A stretch of 64,000 nt of DNA, from the NCBI GenBank assembly GCA_963715825.1, contig CAVQSI010000020.1, forward strand, positions 124,001 through 188,000, written 5' to 3'. How positions within the stretch are numbered: position 1 is the first letter of the stretch; the number at the start of each line of letters is the position of its first letter. This DNA comes from Sva-07 sp963715825. GTDB lineage: Bacteria; Actinomycetota; Acidimicrobiia; Acidimicrobiales; Ilumatobacteraceae. Below are positions 63,979-64,000 of the stretch, piece by piece. The notes beneath the pieces were generated by a model. It worked only from the letters and a program-made list of their open reading frames with translations, searched no databases and was not told where the DNA came from. Position numbers and translations under genes: made by a program.

Positions 63979-64000
63979 GTGTCCGTCACCCGCTCAGCCC

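Overview
The window looks like a chromosomal segment of a high-GC actinobacterium, most likely class Acidimicrobiia (Ilumatobacter-like). The grounds are GC-rich third codon positions, mycobacterial-type SOS boxes (CGAAC-N4-GTTCG), TTGTCCACA-type DnaA boxes, the recA/miaB/miaA/dapF/hflX/lexA/nrdR neighbourhood, KorAB, and a B12-dependent ribonucleotide reductase as the only RNR seen. The genus is inferred, not tested.

Layout. 0-1.5 kb is an accessory edge: a secreted repeat protein running off the window, then fused remnants of an IS110-family and an IS256-family transposase. 1.5-8.8 kb has an SRPBCC-SDR pair, two membrane-anchored unknowns, tRNA-Ala, and a nadD - LytR_C-like - rsfS operon. 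9.1-16.9 kb carries a group-2 sigma factor with a strong terminator, a frameshifted class II DAHP synthase, small housekeeping genes, a three-copy hairpin repeat, a PIG-L deacetylase and a P450.

17.3-26.6 kb is the most unusual stretch. It holds about twelve GAF domains in tandem, leading into a HisKA-HATPase-REC-REC-HPt kinase, then, by a 4-base overlap, a REC-class III nucleotide cyclase. The reading frame through the GAF array is broken in several clusters. If the breaks are sequence errors this is a single sensor of about 2,700 residues driving a phosphorelay to a cyclic-nucleotide output. Two imperfect 61-bp repeats flank the block.

26.7-42.4 kb: thymidine kinase, a TrkA-C membrane protein with a small lipoprotein, 2-oxoglutarate:ferredoxin oxidoreductase korAB (korA has a one-base frameshift), an orphan ABC ATPase cluster, a UvrD-type helicase with an HRDC-like C-terminus, an RND transporter, a DUF2254 protein and an enoyl-CoA hydratase.

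42.4-58.5 kb is the DNA precursor, SOS and translation-quality region. nrdJ carries a 399-residue intein placed directly before its catalytic cysteine. nrdR, a LysM protein and lexA follow, with two LexA boxes. The tightly coupled operon miaB - chorismate mutase - miaA - dapF - hflX - dapC comes next, then recA with its own LexA box. 58.5-64 kb holds membrane proteins, an acyl-CoA dehydrogenase, a PHP phosphatase, tRNA-Lys with a duplicated 3' half, tRNA-His and a quinone oxidoreductase.

Many adjacent genes overlap by 4 bases (ATGA), implying translational coupling.
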